Positions 13,755 to 13,888 of a DNA stretch of 13,888 nucleotides are shown in pieces (position 1 is the stretch's first letter; the number at the start of each line of letters is the position of its first letter). Origin of the DNA: JAMIFV01 sp035906055 (lineage in GTDB: Bacteria; Pseudomonadota; Alphaproteobacteria; Rickettsiales; JABCZZ01); assembly GCA_035906055.1 (NCBI GenBank), contig JAMIFV010000033.1, positions 1-13,888 on the forward strand. Reading direction: 5' to 3'. Below the pieces are notes generated by a model, which was given only the letters and a program-made list of their open reading frames with translations, searched no databases and was not told the DNA's origin. A program made the position numbers and the translations under genes.

Positions 13755-13888
13755 CGTTATTCAGGCTAAGTTACTGGAGCATTTTGTAGCCGGTGCAACT
13801 GCCCGCTGTGCTGCCAGTCTGGTTGGCGTAAACTTCAAGACGGCCTGCTACTATTTTCAACGGCTTCGTGAGGTCATTGCTGACCGGC
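13689..13888 (+). mobile_element. IS1595-family insertion sequence, left end, running off the right edge
   Basis: The element begins at GGGGCTGTACCAGATAACG (13689 onward), which fits the GGGGCTGTA-type terminal repeat I recall for the IS1016 branch of IS1595. The transposase ATG follows 43 bp later. The 8 bp just before it (ACAAAGAA, 13681-13688) would be the target duplication, but the other side is outside the window. It is inserted inside the 584-aa frame. Bases 13762-13888 repeat 213-87 exactly in inverted orientation. Confidence 0.85.
13732..13888 (+). CDS. IS1595-family transposase, N-terminal part, cut by the window edge
   Basis: ATG 13732 opens MRKSRLSNVIQAKLLEHFVA, the standard N-terminus of IS1595/IS1016 transposases, followed by the helix-turn-helix-like GATARCAASLVGVNFKTACY and YFQRLREVIADR. 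The window ends before the catalytic DDE residues, although the left copy shows the first (EVDESYFGG). The start lies inside the last 23 bp of the interrupted upstream frame, in another reading frame. Whether the copy is complete and active cannot be seen. Confidence 0.9.
   Translation, partial: MRKSRLSNVIQAKLLEHFVAGATARCAASLVGVNFKTACYYFQRLREVIADR

Noticed and set aside
1..13888. A composite transposon bounded by two inverted IS copies
   Set aside because: The interior holds housekeeping genes in a conserved order, and the left copy lacks its end. The symmetrical edges are better explained by contig ends in a repeat.

Overview
The window looks like a piece of an alphaproteobacterial chromosome. 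The clearest pointers are a fused IspD-IspF enzyme, dusB divergent from ispDF, and the order ispDF-pgpA-cinA(C-terminal domain), all familiar in Alphaproteobacteria. The lineage within the class cannot be fixed from this sequence. Several dispersed palindromic repeats lie between the genes.

Layout. (1) Positions 1-213 hold part of an IS1595-family transposase gene running off the left edge, and 13689-13888 hold the start of a second copy running off the right edge. The two share an identical 127-bp segment in inverted orientation. (2) Positions 396-1472 encode an unrecognised 358-aa protein, which converges on dusB across a large imperfect palindromic repeat. (3) dusB (minus) and ispDF (plus) are divergent, and a Phd-like antitoxin/VapC-like PIN toxin pair sits between them with an operator-like palindrome. 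(4) ispDF, pgpA and the CinA C-terminal domain gene follow on the plus strand, with one dispersed hairpin repeat between ispDF and pgpA. They are followed by a 181-aa unknown and a small exported eight-cysteine protein.

(5) Around 7210-7380 is a damaged tRNA-Pro(TGG) gene. Its acceptor 5' strand, D arm and anticodon arm are present, but the sequence departs from a tRNA exactly where the T arm should begin. An 18-bp copy of its 5' end lies 120 bp upstream beyond a GC-rich hairpin. From here the DNA becomes visibly AT-richer (sampled 60-base lines: 60% GC at 4021 in ispDF, 35% GC at 12541), which suggests a genomic island entering at the tRNA. (6) The island-like part has a minus-strand four-gene operon (499, 94, 183 and 552 aa). 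It encodes a protein with two C-terminal membrane segments, a small soluble protein, an exported protein, and a large protein with a possible lysozyme-like N-terminal domain and a proline-rich tail carrying W-[TV]-[ED]-[RH]-V repeats. A divergent 584-aa gene encodes a glycine-rich membrane segment flanked by long helices. That gene is cut near its 3' end by the right-hand IS element, which supplies its last 21 codons.

The core genes serve tRNA modification, isoprenoid precursor synthesis, phosphatidylglycerol synthesis and NMN recycling. The five island genes are unrecognised. Their order, spacing and predicted envelope features suggest one envelope-directed system, but no function can be assigned from this sequence.
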